Assembly: GCA_030615145.1 (NCBI GenBank)
Contig: JAUWZT010000039.1
Coordinates: 1 to 17,804, forward strand
Length of the DNA stretch: 17,804 nt
Origin: Promethearchaeota archaeon
GTDB lineage: Archaea > Asgardarchaeota > Lokiarchaeia > Sigyniarchaeales > SOKP01
Reading direction: 5' to 3'
How positions within the stretch are numbered: the first letter of the stretch is position 1; each line of letters opens with the position of its first letter. The notes beneath the pieces were generated by a model, which worked only from the letters and a program-made list of their open reading frames with translations, did no database searches and was not told the DNA's origin. Below, piece by piece: positions 1 to 6,321 of this stretch. The translations under genes were made by a program, and so were the position numbers.

Positions 1-482
1 GCGAGAATAAATACACTTGGTAATATTAGAACTAATAAATACAATACATCAAAAAATTCAACATTCGATCCTGTAGCTGAACCTACTGTCCCCGAGTCTA
101 CACTTATATCAAAAAATCCTCCACCTGAATAAATTTTCAATTGAATATAATAATCTCCAGTTTTTGATGCTGTGAAATGCATGGTTTCTCCTGAAGATGA
201 GCCACTTTCAACTGAAAATCAATTTATCATATAGGGCGTTTCTGCTATTCTTATTGAAACATGCATACCATAAAAGGAATCTGTATCTACATCAATTGTG
301 TATTGGGATCCTTCTTCCAAACTTATAACGTACATTATAAATCCACCACCCGAGCCATGTTCGTTATTAATTCTTGAGTTCATATGCAATTTTGTAGGTA
401 TTGCATAAGGAATTGTCGCTGTAAACAATAAAGGTATTAGAGAACAAATAATTAATATAAATATCGGTTTAGGCTTTTTCAT
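1..482 (-). pseudogene. Secreted PPC-like protein interrupted by an in-frame TGA (partial)
   Basis: The first 87 codons (482 down to 222) encode a signal-peptide-like N terminus (Lys-Lys start, hydrophobic stretch about residues 7-27) and then a Ser/Gly-rich beta-type segment. A TGA follows at 219-221. Reading on in the same frame, another 72 codons stay open to the window edge and keep the same character: a Gly-Asp-Tyr-Tyr-Ile segment typical of prepeptidase C-terminal (PPC)-like beta-sandwich domains, then a hydrophobic segment that looks like a membrane anchor. One surface-anchored protein thus appears to be split by a nonsense codon, possibly Trp TGG changed to TGA. The start is supported by GGAG about 8 nt upstream of ATG. 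The C-terminal end lies outside the window. Natural readthrough or a sequencing error cannot be excluded. The PPC assignment is by pattern only. Confidence 0.6.
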
Positions 483-559
483 TACTTTTTCTCCTATAAT
501 TTCTTTTTTTAAAAATTGTACTTTTTTTTTTAATATAGTTTTTGCGTTGATTATAGTAA

Positions 560-571
560 TTATTTAAGGAT
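560..571 (-). promoter_or_regulatory. Possible TATA element for the PPC-like gene
   Basis: Read on the minus strand this is TCCTTAAATAAT, a plausible BRE plus TATA element about 80 nt upstream of the ATG at 482. The rest of 483-724 is AT-rich and holds no gene that I can support. Confidence 0.25.
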
Positions 572-680
572 TTGCATATAATATTAAGAAGACACTTCTA
601 TAAAAATATTTATGGATGATTTTTTAAACTTTTATTCCATACTTGGCATGAAACTACCACTTATTCAAAGAGCAGTGCTA

Positions 681-708
681 TTATAAGATTAAGCGAAACT
701 TCTTATAA
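681..708. repeat. Inverted repeat downstream of the Nudix gene
   Basis: TTATAAGA (681-688) and TCTTATAA (701-708) form perfect 8-bp arms around a 12-nt spacer. The element starts 16 bp past the Nudix stop on the minus strand, so it may be a transcript-end hairpin. It is AT-rich and could be chance. Confidence 0.3.
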
Positions 709-724
709 AATTAATATAATTTAA

Positions 725-1189
725 TTACTTTTCTTTTCTTAAGAATTTATGAACGAATTTAAGAGCACTTTTGTTATCCTCCCAGGATAGTAAATCCATA
801 GCATCTTCATAAGAACACCATTTCCAACCGTCGTGTTCAATAGGATCTATTTGAGGTGGACCTGGTTCATTTATCTTAGCAATAAAAAGATATTCAGGGA
901 TTTCTTTAGTGTTTTCAGGATAGATCTCTTTCCATCTATCTTCCATTGGAATTATATAATATACATCTGTTTTAATTAGAGTAAAAGAACTATATCCCGT
1001 CTCTTCGTATAATTCTCTTTTGGCGCCCTCAGCAATAGTTTCATTACCTTCAGGGGCTCCTGTAACTCCTTGCCAAACCCCACCTCGGCTTATTATTCTT
1101 TTTAGCATTAAATACTCCCATTCATTATTGGTTTTTCTAACGGGATAGACTAATACTTGTATAGGAATTCTCACTTTTTTCACTAACAC
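725..1189 (-). CDS. Nudix hydrolase, NudB-like
   Basis: Nudix enzymes hydrolyse nucleoside diphosphates linked to another moiety, with a divalent metal held by the Nudix box. The box is visible at about residues 44-66: Gly, five residues, Glu, seven residues, then Arg-Glu-Leu-Tyr-Glu-Glu-Thr-Gly-Tyr, matching the GX5EX7REUXEEXGU pattern except for Tyr in the last place. The preceding Trp-Gln-Gly-Val-Thr-Gly and the later Glu-His...Trp-Lys-Trp segment and overall length resemble bacterial NudB (dihydroneopterin triphosphate or dNTP pyrophosphohydrolase); the exact substrate is inference. The start is GTG at 1187-1189, with a second GTG two codons later as an alternative; no strong Shine-Dalgarno site is seen. 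It lies 14 bp downstream of the EamA transporter on the same strand, so co-transcription is likely. Confidence 0.85.
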   Translation of the reverse strand: MLVKKVRIPIQVLVYPVRKTNNEWEYLMLKRIISRGGVWQGVTGAPEGNETIAEGAKRELYEETGYSSFTLIKTDVYYIIPMEDRWKEIYPENTKEIPEYLFIAKINEPGPPQIDPIEHDGWKWCSYEDAMDLLSWEDNKSALKFVHKFLRKEK

Positions 1190-1203
1190 TTAAATTATTA
1201 TTT

Positions 1204-2181
1204 TTATACTCGAGCTGTTTTACGATTTACTAAGATAATTCCTACTATAACTAATAATAAAGCAAAGGGATAAACAAAAACATTGAACTCTTCTTGTAAA
1301 AAGAAAGCAGAAAATAATACTCCAAATAAGGGAACCAACGCCTGAAAGATCGCTGCTCTACTAGCATTTAAACGTTTAACTCCTTCTAAGTAGAATGTGT
1401 ACGCTCCGATCGTAGAAATAAATGCGAGATACGAGATTCCCATCCAAACTCGGGGGGGAATGGTTAAATAAGTTGCTGGTATTATGAATTCTGGACTAAT
1501 AATTAATGCTATCGGAGTGGTTATCAAAAATCCAAACAAAGAAATCCAAGTCAGTATCCAGATAGAGCTTGGTTGATAAGATTCAGTGTTTTCACGAGTG
1601 TTATTTAAGAAAAACCGAGAAATAACCGTATAAATTGCATAAGCCAATGCTGCTAGTAGTATCATAATATCCCCAAGAATCCGATTCGGCACATTTACAT
1701 TCGGAGAAAACCCTACGACAATGACTACTGCTATTAATGCTAATAACGAATCAACCATCTTTCTCCATGCAAATCGCTCAGTTTTTAAGAAAGCACTTGA
1801 AAGAATAACAACCCAGACTGCATTAGTTGCGACCATGATACTCGCATCGCTAGCACTAGTAAGTATCTCTCCAATTAAATAACCCGCTTGATAAATTGTC
1901 ACCGATAACAATCCCATTAAAGTTAATATCTTCCAGTGCTCTTTAGCAAACTGCCAATTTAAAGTTCCTTCCTTAAATCTAAGTATAAGTAAAAAACAAA
2001 TTACAGCCAGAAAATACCGAATAGTAGCAATCATAAAGGGAGGGATAGTGGGCCCTCCAACTTCCTCTGAGACTAACCATCGACCTAATGGCCACGTGCC
2101 CCCCCAAATAATGGAAGTTACGATCATTAATATATATGCGACGATTTCCTGCTTTCTATTAACACCAAGGGTCGAATCCAT
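1204..2181 (-). CDS. DMT-superfamily EamA transporter
   Basis: This is an integral membrane protein of 325 residues with about ten hydrophobic helices arranged as two similar five-helix halves, as in the drug/metabolite transporter (DMT) superfamily. The N-terminal half has the typical Ile-Trp-Gly-Gly-Thr-Trp-Pro-Leu-Gly segment in the first helix (about residues 24-32), and the C-terminal half carries the family-like pattern Glu-Gly-Val-Lys-Arg-Leu-Asn-Ala-Ser-Arg-Ala before its last two helices. EamA proteins export or import small metabolites; the substrate here cannot be told. The protein ends with a short basic tail. It is upstream of the Nudix gene in a probable two-gene operon (14-bp gap). 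The ATG at 2179-2181 has only a weak upstream GTGA. The gene is divergent from the ATC-hydrolase-like gene across about 158 bp. Confidence 0.9.
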   Translation of the reverse strand: MDSTLGVNRKQEIVAYILMIVTSIIWGGTWPLGRWLVSEEVGGPTIPPFMIATIRYFLAVICFLLILRFKEGTLNWQFAKEHWKILTLMGLLSVTIYQAGYLIGEILTSASDASIMVATNAVWVVILSSAFLKTERFAWRKMVDSLLALIAVVIVVGFSPNVNVPNRILGDIMILLAALAYAIYTVISRFFLNNTRENTESYQPSSIWILTWISLFGFLITTPIALIISPEFIIPATYLTIPPRVWMGISYLAFISTIGAYTFYLEGVKRLNASRAAIFQALVPLFGVLFSAFFLQEEFNVFVYPFALLLVIVGIILVNRKTARV

Positions 2182-2339
2182 TATTTTTTCACTTGTCTAT
2201 GTGATTGTTTATGATGTGTGATTATATTAAATTGTTGATCGAATAAAAATCAAAAGATAGAGCAACATAAAATAAAAATAAAGTGTAACAGATTTTAGTT
2301 AAATTGAAATTAAAAGAAATCATCCTAAAATAGATAATT

Positions 2340-3086
2340 ATGGTAGCCAAAATAGTAGAAGATTTTTATGTTAGAAAGAAAACCAAATTCATGAGAAGTT
2401 TTGATGAGCGTTTAACCGTAGTAAATAAAGAACTTTGCAAGAAATTTGATGACAAGAAGTCCGAAGAACTAATTAGCCAAATGAAAGCGGAATTTGAGAA
2501 ATTTTTACCTGAAATTTCCTATATTGGTGGACAAAAAAACCCTTTCACTTTAGTCCTTGTAAAATGCATGTCTGATCTCGCAATATTTCGTACATTAGAA
2601 AAAATAGGATTTTCGTTCAAAGAAATAGGGGAATTTCATTATAACTACGTAATAGCAGCCCACAAACTTAGAAAAGAAGTTTTAGAGAAGGCAGGAAGAG
2701 ATCCATCGCAATACCCTTTCGATCCTGCATACATTGACTACCAAAAAAAATTAGCTGAGGAAATCCAAAAGAAGGTCTATCCAGACGATTGGGTAAGGGA
2801 TTTCGTAGAGGGCGATGGAGCTTCTTTTGAATGGGGTTGGGATGTACAGGAGTGTGGAGTTCAAAAAGCGTTCAAAAAACTTGGAGATGAGAAATATCTT
2901 TCCTTAATATGTTTAGGTGATTACTACGAAGCTGAAGGCTTAGGTTTTGGATTTTCTCGTACTCAAGCTATTGGATATGGAGCTCCAATCTGTACACATA
3001 GGTTTGTAAAAAATTACAAAACGCCTCCTGCTTGGCCACCTTATGAATTGGAAGAATTTGATACTAAGTATTTTCAAGAAAAATAA
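2340..3086 (+). CDS. L-2-amino-thiazoline-4-carboxylic acid hydrolase family protein
   Basis: The 248-residue soluble protein matches the pattern of the ATC-hydrolase family (PF14196). The conserved C-terminal part contains Glu-Trp-Gly-Trp-Asp-Val-Gln-Glu-Cys-Gly (about residues 163-172), then a Leu-Cys-like Leu-Gly-Asp-Tyr-Tyr-Glu-Ala-Glu-Gly-Leu-Gly segment, the Ser-Arg-Thr-Gln-Ala segment, and a final Cys-Thr-His-Arg-Phe. The founding bacterial member opens a thiazoline ring on the route to cysteine; most family members, including archaeal ones, have no proven substrate, so the reaction here is uncertain. The N-terminal half is helical and charged. The ATG at 2340 has no clear Shine-Dalgarno site, so the mRNA may be leaderless or have a short leader. 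The gene stands alone, followed by a nine-T tract and a hairpin. Confidence 0.8.
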   Translation: MVAKIVEDFYVRKKTKFMRSFDERLTVVNKELCKKFDDKKSEELISQMKAEFEKFLPEISYIGGQKNPFTLVLVKCMSDLAIFRTLEKIGFSFKEIGEFHYNYVIAAHKLRKEVLEKAGRDPSQYPFDPAYIDYQKKLAEEIQKKVYPDDWVRDFVEGDGASFEWGWDVQECGVQKAFKKLGDEKYLSLICLGDYYEAEGLGFGFSRTQAIGYGAPICTHRFVKNYKTPPAWPPYELEEFDTKYFQEK

Positions 3087-3094
3087 TACCACAA

Positions 3095-3103
3095 TTTTTT
3101 TTT
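3095..3103 (+). terminator. Oligo-T terminator after the ATC-hydrolase-like gene
   Basis: A run of nine T begins 9 nt after the stop codon, of the kind used for archaeal RNA polymerase termination. Confidence 0.4.
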
Positions 3104-3116
3104 AATAGATAAATGA

Positions 3117-3138
3117 TCGTGAAAGTGTGCTTTCACGA
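3117..3138. repeat. Perfect 9-bp hairpin-forming inverted repeat
   Basis: TCGTGAAAG (3117-3125), loop TGTG, CTTTCACGA (3130-3138). It is GC-richer than the surrounding DNA, lies 31 bp downstream of the stop at 3086, and follows an oligo-T run. It could be an mRNA 3' hairpin or a protein-binding site. Confidence 0.5.
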
Positions 3139-3494
3139 ATATTGTTGTAAAATGCTTTATTGATAATTTAAAGTAAAATTAGAGAATTTCTCTAAATGTA
3201 AACTTTTAATATATGTTGCCTAAATCTTTTTTTTATACATGCTAATTTTAAATTAAAGTTACGACAAAAATCTAACCATGTTAATTGGATATTTTAAGCG
3301 TTAAATTAATTGTTCTATTGCTATATTAACAGAGATTAACAATCCGACTTATTATTGTTTTTTGTGTGTAAAATATTCTCCCGTTTGTCGTAGGATATAT
3401 TAGAAAACCCGCAGAGATACTTAACTTTTTAAATAAGTTCTATAACTATTATTGTAGTTTAAAGTTTTTTGTTAAATTTTAATCGAGGAGACTT
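3139..3494. other. Gene-free intergenic region with symmetrical elements
   Basis: No convincing ORF or RNA gene is seen here. It holds an 8-bp palindrome with a single central base (TTAGAGAA-T-TTCTCTAA, 3179-3195) and a widely spaced perfect 9-bp inverted pair, TACGACAAA (3260-3268) and TTTGTCGTA (3384-3392), enclosing about 115 bp of AT-rich DNA. The last part, ending in GAGGAG, is the leader of the 83-residue gene. Confidence 0.4.
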
Positions 3495-3746
3495 ATGTAT
3501 CTAAATTTTAACGTCGAAAAAGTTCAAACAGAGGAATTTAAACACCAATTAGAGTGGTTTGAAAACGAATTTGACGAAATATTTCAAAACAATTCTATAA
3601 AACTCACTGAATACGAGAAAAATTTAGCTAACTCGCTGTTGAATAAGTTGTCCGAGTCGATTAATCAATGTAAGGACGAAAAACTTCTCTACAATTTAGT
3701 TTCTACTCTCAATAATATCGAAAAAAAGCATCCTGAGTTGTTTTAG
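3495..3746 (+). CDS. Small acidic helical hypothetical protein
   Basis: I do not recognise the family. The 83-residue product is predicted by eye to be mostly alpha-helical, rich in Glu, Asn, Leu and Lys, soluble, and without signal peptide or Cys cluster. A strong Shine-Dalgarno site (GAGGAG at about 3484-3489) precedes the ATG, which supports translation. The last 15 codons recur, with mostly synonymous differences, at 10645-10692, so the gene belongs to a family that was under protein-level selection. A nine-T tract follows directly after the stop. The next gene, a winged-helix regulator, starts about 200 bp further on, probably from its own promoter. Confidence 0.75.
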   Translation: MYLNFNVEKVQTEEFKHQLEWFENEFDEIFQNNSIKLTEYEKNLANSLLNKLSESINQCKDEKLLYNLVSTLNNIEKKHPELF

Positions 3747-3850
3747 GTTTTTTTTTGCTTATTACCTTATTTTGTATGATTATTATTTAAGTATTTTTTT
3801 TTAATAAAAATTCAATATTAATAAATAAGCTAGTGTAAATTATAATTACA
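3698..3850 (+). repeat. Duplicated segment, copy 1 (3' end of the 83-aa gene plus downstream DNA)
   Basis: The last 49 nt of the gene are about 85% identical by eye to 10644-10692. The following intergenic DNA, including the shared pieces TTCAATATTAATA, AATAAATAA and AGTGTAAA-TATAATTA, is also recognisable at about 10740-10835. Confidence 0.75.
3748..3756 (+). terminator. Oligo-T terminator after the 83-aa gene
   Basis: A nine-T run begins 2 nt after the stop codon at 3744-3746. Confidence 0.4.
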
Positions 3851-3949
3851 GATTTTTTAAAATTTTTTAACGCTTTGAAAAAGGCATTAAATAAATTTGT
3901 ATTTTAAGTATCCCATTTAGATTTACTTATACAATTGGTTATCTCTAAT

Positions 3950-4666
3950 ATGAAACCTCAGATTTTAACTAAAACCATCGGATTAGAACATCCGACTGTA
4001 AAGAGAGTTATAGAGATCGCTGAAGAGATTTTGAGTAATAATAAAGTATTAAATGTGGAAATTTTATATAATGTAGCAAAAAAAAGATTAAAAATACCTA
4101 GAAATGGTCTCTTATTTATAATACAATTTTTAATAGATAAAAAAATATTGATTGAGGGTTCAAAATTCTCAAAGGAAACAGTTCTTTCAAATTATGTCAG
4201 AAATAGGATTTATAGATATATAATAATGAACCCTGGAGTACACTTTTCAATTCTAAGAAAAAAGGCTTTATCAGAAGAAGTGGGGAGTTCTGGACAATTA
4301 GTATGGCATTTGGAGATGCTACTAAGATTTAATTACATTAAAAAGATAAAAGTTGGGCATTACACTATTTTTCTTCCATATGAAATCGATGAGGATATTG
4401 GGAGAATCCTTTTCATCTTAAGAGATCGAATAAACAACAAAATATTACATTTACTTATTGAGAATGAAAGTTTTATCAAATCAGATATATATAAAGAAAT
4501 TGATGAAAAGAGAGCAGATGTATATTATCGCATCAATAATTTATTAAATCATGGTATAATCACTTTAAACAAAGATTTGGACACAGAAATGTGCATAAAC
4601 CATGATTTAAAGGGAGATATCATTAAAATTCTAAATGCAACAAAATTTTATATAAAAAAAACATAA
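3950..4666 (+). CDS. Winged-helix transcriptional regulator with tandem wHTH domains
   Basis: This is a DNA-binding protein by fold pattern. Around residues 60-145 is an archaeal winged-helix pattern: Asn-Arg-Ile-Tyr-Arg-Tyr-Ile-Ile-Met-Asn-Pro-Gly-Val-His-Phe opens helix 1, followed by a Ser-Gly-Gln-Leu-Val-Trp-His-Leu recognition helix and a basic wing (Lys-Lys-Ile-Lys-Val). A second, weaker winged helix follows at about residues 160-205 (Asn-Lys-Ile-Leu-His-Leu-Leu to Tyr-Tyr-Arg-Ile-Asn-Asn-Leu-Leu). I chose the ATG at 3950; an in-frame TTG at 3935 would add five residues, and neither has a Shine-Dalgarno site. The stop is 26 bp before the 7-TM gene on the same strand, which suggests that the two are co-transcribed as a regulator and a membrane sensor. 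The target genes are unknown; the surface-protein genes just downstream are one possibility. Confidence 0.8.
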   Translation: MKPQILTKTIGLEHPTVKRVIEIAEEILSNNKVLNVEILYNVAKKRLKIPRNGLLFIIQFLIDKKILIEGSKFSKETVLSNYVRNRIYRYIIMNPGVHFSILRKKALSEEVGSSGQLVWHLEMLLRFNYIKKIKVGHYTIFLPYEIDEDIGRILFILRDRINNKILHLLIENESFIKSDIYKEIDEKRADVYYRINNLLNHGIITLNKDLDTEMCINHDLKGDIIKILNATKFYIKKT

Positions 4667-4692
4667 TTAATAATTAGAGAGGAAGAAAGAGA

Positions 4693-6012
4693 ATGGTTTT
4701 AAATTGGACTCTTGAAGTAATAGTCGAAATTTTTGCCAGTTCAACAATCTTTGTAGCTGTCTTGCTAACATACTTTGAACCCAGAACAAAGAAAATAAGA
4801 TCGCTATTTTTTATTAGAATGGGTATGATTTTTCTTATGTTATTTTTTGTTTTGGATCTTCTAGGAAACCTTTTCCTAAGCACGATTCTTGTTCGATTAT
4901 ATCCAATTATGTTATTCCCTACTGTAATATTCTTTATAATCGGGATTAATTTTATGATTAAAGAATCTTTTAATTCAATTATTTTAATAATAGCATTTGG
5001 AGCGGGGGTTTTACTTTGTTATTTAGCGTTTCAACCAGATGCTATTGAATTTGAATTTAGAAGGGGATATATTCATGTTAGTCCTGGAGGAATGTTTGAA
5101 GTTATGGAGGATTTTTTATCATTCTTTCTTCTTATACCCGTTTTTTATTGGGGATTAAAAACTTGGATAAACGCCCCCTTTTCAATTAAAAAGGAAGCTC
5201 TTATATTTTTTATTGGTATTATAATAGTAGCACCAATATCATTAGGTGTTTTAATATTTTATTATTGGGATCCTATTTTTATTTTATACTCAAACATTAC
5301 ATTGAGTTTAGGAGTGTTTATTATATGTATAGTTATATATATGGAACCAAAAATTCTATATATTTTACCGTTTAGCGTTTTTAGAATTTTTGTTAAGGAT
5401 CGTAATGGATATCCACTCTTTGATCATGACTGGTCTGAATCAGGTATAAGCGAGCCAATTTTTACAGGATTTATCAACGCTGTACAACTTATGAGTGACG
5501 AAGTTATGAATATTGGAGGGTTGTTGTCTATTGATTTGACTGAAGGAATTTTAATTTTAAATGAGTCTGAACATATTACAGTCGGTTTAGTTGCCTCAAA
5601 ATCATCGAAATTGCTTAGAGATTCTTTGATAGGGTTTTCTAAAGATTTTCAAATTAAATTTAAAAGAGAGCTTAAAAAATCAATTAGGGATAAAAAGGAG
5701 TATACAACAGCATATGAATTGATTGATAAATACTTCTCTAATTTTCCCAGTAAACAGATTAAAAGTAAGAAACAACCCCTCCTTCTAACAGGAAAATATG
5801 TAAAAATTCCGTTAGAACTAGAAAACAAACTTCGAATAATATTTCCAGACGAAGAAGAATATGAAGATATTAAAACTGAATTGATAAAATCACCCCTCTC
5901 GTTTACTTCTGGATTCACCAAACTCTATAACGAGTTAAAAGATGAGATTGAAAAAATCTCAGATGAAGAAATGAAATATTTAGATGAAAATTACGAAAGA
6001 GACAAACAATAG
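4693..6012 (+). CDS. Seven-TM membrane protein with a cytosolic longin/roadblock-like domain
   Basis: The 439-residue protein has seven hydrophobic helices (about residues 7-28, 35-61, 69-89, 93-113, 137-158, 167-192 and 195-218) and then a soluble region. Residues about 228-325 read like a longin/roadblock fold: a first strand with the turn Val-Lys-Asp-Arg-Asn-Gly-Tyr-Pro-Leu-Phe, a helix Phe-Ile-Asn-Ala-Val-Gln-Leu-Met-Ser-Asp-Glu, then strands and a helix ending in Phe-Ser-Lys-Asp-Phe. Domains of this kind abound in Asgard archaea and often work with small GTPases. The charged tail (about 326-439) is not recognised. The layout resembles a 7-TM receptor with an unusual output domain. Purine-rich GAGAGGAAGAAAGAGA upstream of ATG serves as ribosome site. 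It follows the winged-helix gene by 26 bp. Membrane topology is clear; the longin call is by pattern. Confidence 0.75.
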   Translation: MVLNWTLEVIVEIFASSTIFVAVLLTYFEPRTKKIRSLFFIRMGMIFLMLFFVLDLLGNLFLSTILVRLYPIMLFPTVIFFIIGINFMIKESFNSIILIIAFGAGVLLCYLAFQPDAIEFEFRRGYIHVSPGGMFEVMEDFLSFFLLIPVFYWGLKTWINAPFSIKKEALIFFIGIIIVAPISLGVLIFYYWDPIFILYSNITLSLGVFIICIVIYMEPKILYILPFSVFRIFVKDRNGYPLFDHDWSESGISEPIFTGFINAVQLMSDEVMNIGGLLSIDLTEGILILNESEHITVGLVASKSSKLLRDSLIGFSKDFQIKFKRELKKSIRDKKEYTTAYELIDKYFSNFPSKQIKSKKQPLLLTGKYVKIPLELENKLRIIFPDEEEYEDIKTELIKSPLSFTSGFTKLYNELKDEIEKISDEEMKYLDENYERDKQ

Positions 6013-6047
6013 TATCACAGGTTAAAGTATTATATTTGATTATTCTC

Positions 6048-6055
6048 TTTTTTTT
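6048..6055 (+). terminator. Oligo-T tract after the 7-TM gene
   Basis: A run of eight T lies 36 nt past the stop and may end the wHTH/7-TM transcript. Confidence 0.35.
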
Positions 6056-6164
6056 AGAAAACCTCTTAGTTATTCTTATGAAATTTATGTAAAAATTTGG
6101 TCCTAGTGATTTTATATTGATTAAACAGATATTGATTTTTAGAAATAATAATATTAGGATATTT

Positions 6165-6188
6165 GGGAGATTGGGGCGAAATCCTCCC
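6165..6188 (+). promoter_or_regulatory. Hairpin or operator conserved in both surface-gene upstream regions, copy A
   Basis: GGGAGATT (6165-6172) pairs with AAT (6180-6182) and CTCCC (6184-6188) with one bulged C and a GGGGCGA loop. Its counterpart is at 9117-9140, where one pair becomes G-T. It is the most GC-rich part of the upstream region and sits about 75-100 bp before the TATA box, so a DNA operator is as likely as an RNA element. Confidence 0.45.
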
Positions 6189-6262
6189 TTTTAATTAATT
6201 TTTTAGACATTCAAACTTCTCTATTTTTTAATTGTAGAATTTCAGTCCTTATGATTTTTTAT

Positions 6263-6268
6263 TATAAA
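6263..6268 (+). promoter_or_regulatory. TATA box of the NosD-like surface gene
   Basis: TATAAA within TTTATTATAAAC, centred about 57 nt before ATG 6322, predicts a leader of about 30 nt with GGTGAAAT as ribosome site. The same box and spacing recur at 9215-9220. Confidence 0.5.
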
Positions 6269-6321
6269 CAACCTAGTTAATTAATTAGTGACTTTTAGTC
6301 ATAAATTTTGGTGAAATTCAT

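Noticed and set aside
219..221. TGA as selenocysteine
   Set aside because: The protein is a PPC-like surface protein, not a known selenoprotein family, and no archaeal SECIS-like element could be recognised; the 3' end is outside the window.
219..221. TGA reassigned to Trp in this genome
   Set aside because: TGA ends several intact genes here (11256, 11630, 12123, 16370).
4674..4883. Minus-strand ORF opposite the 7-TM gene
   Set aside because: It is a shadow of a clear membrane-protein gene and has no ribosome site or family pattern.
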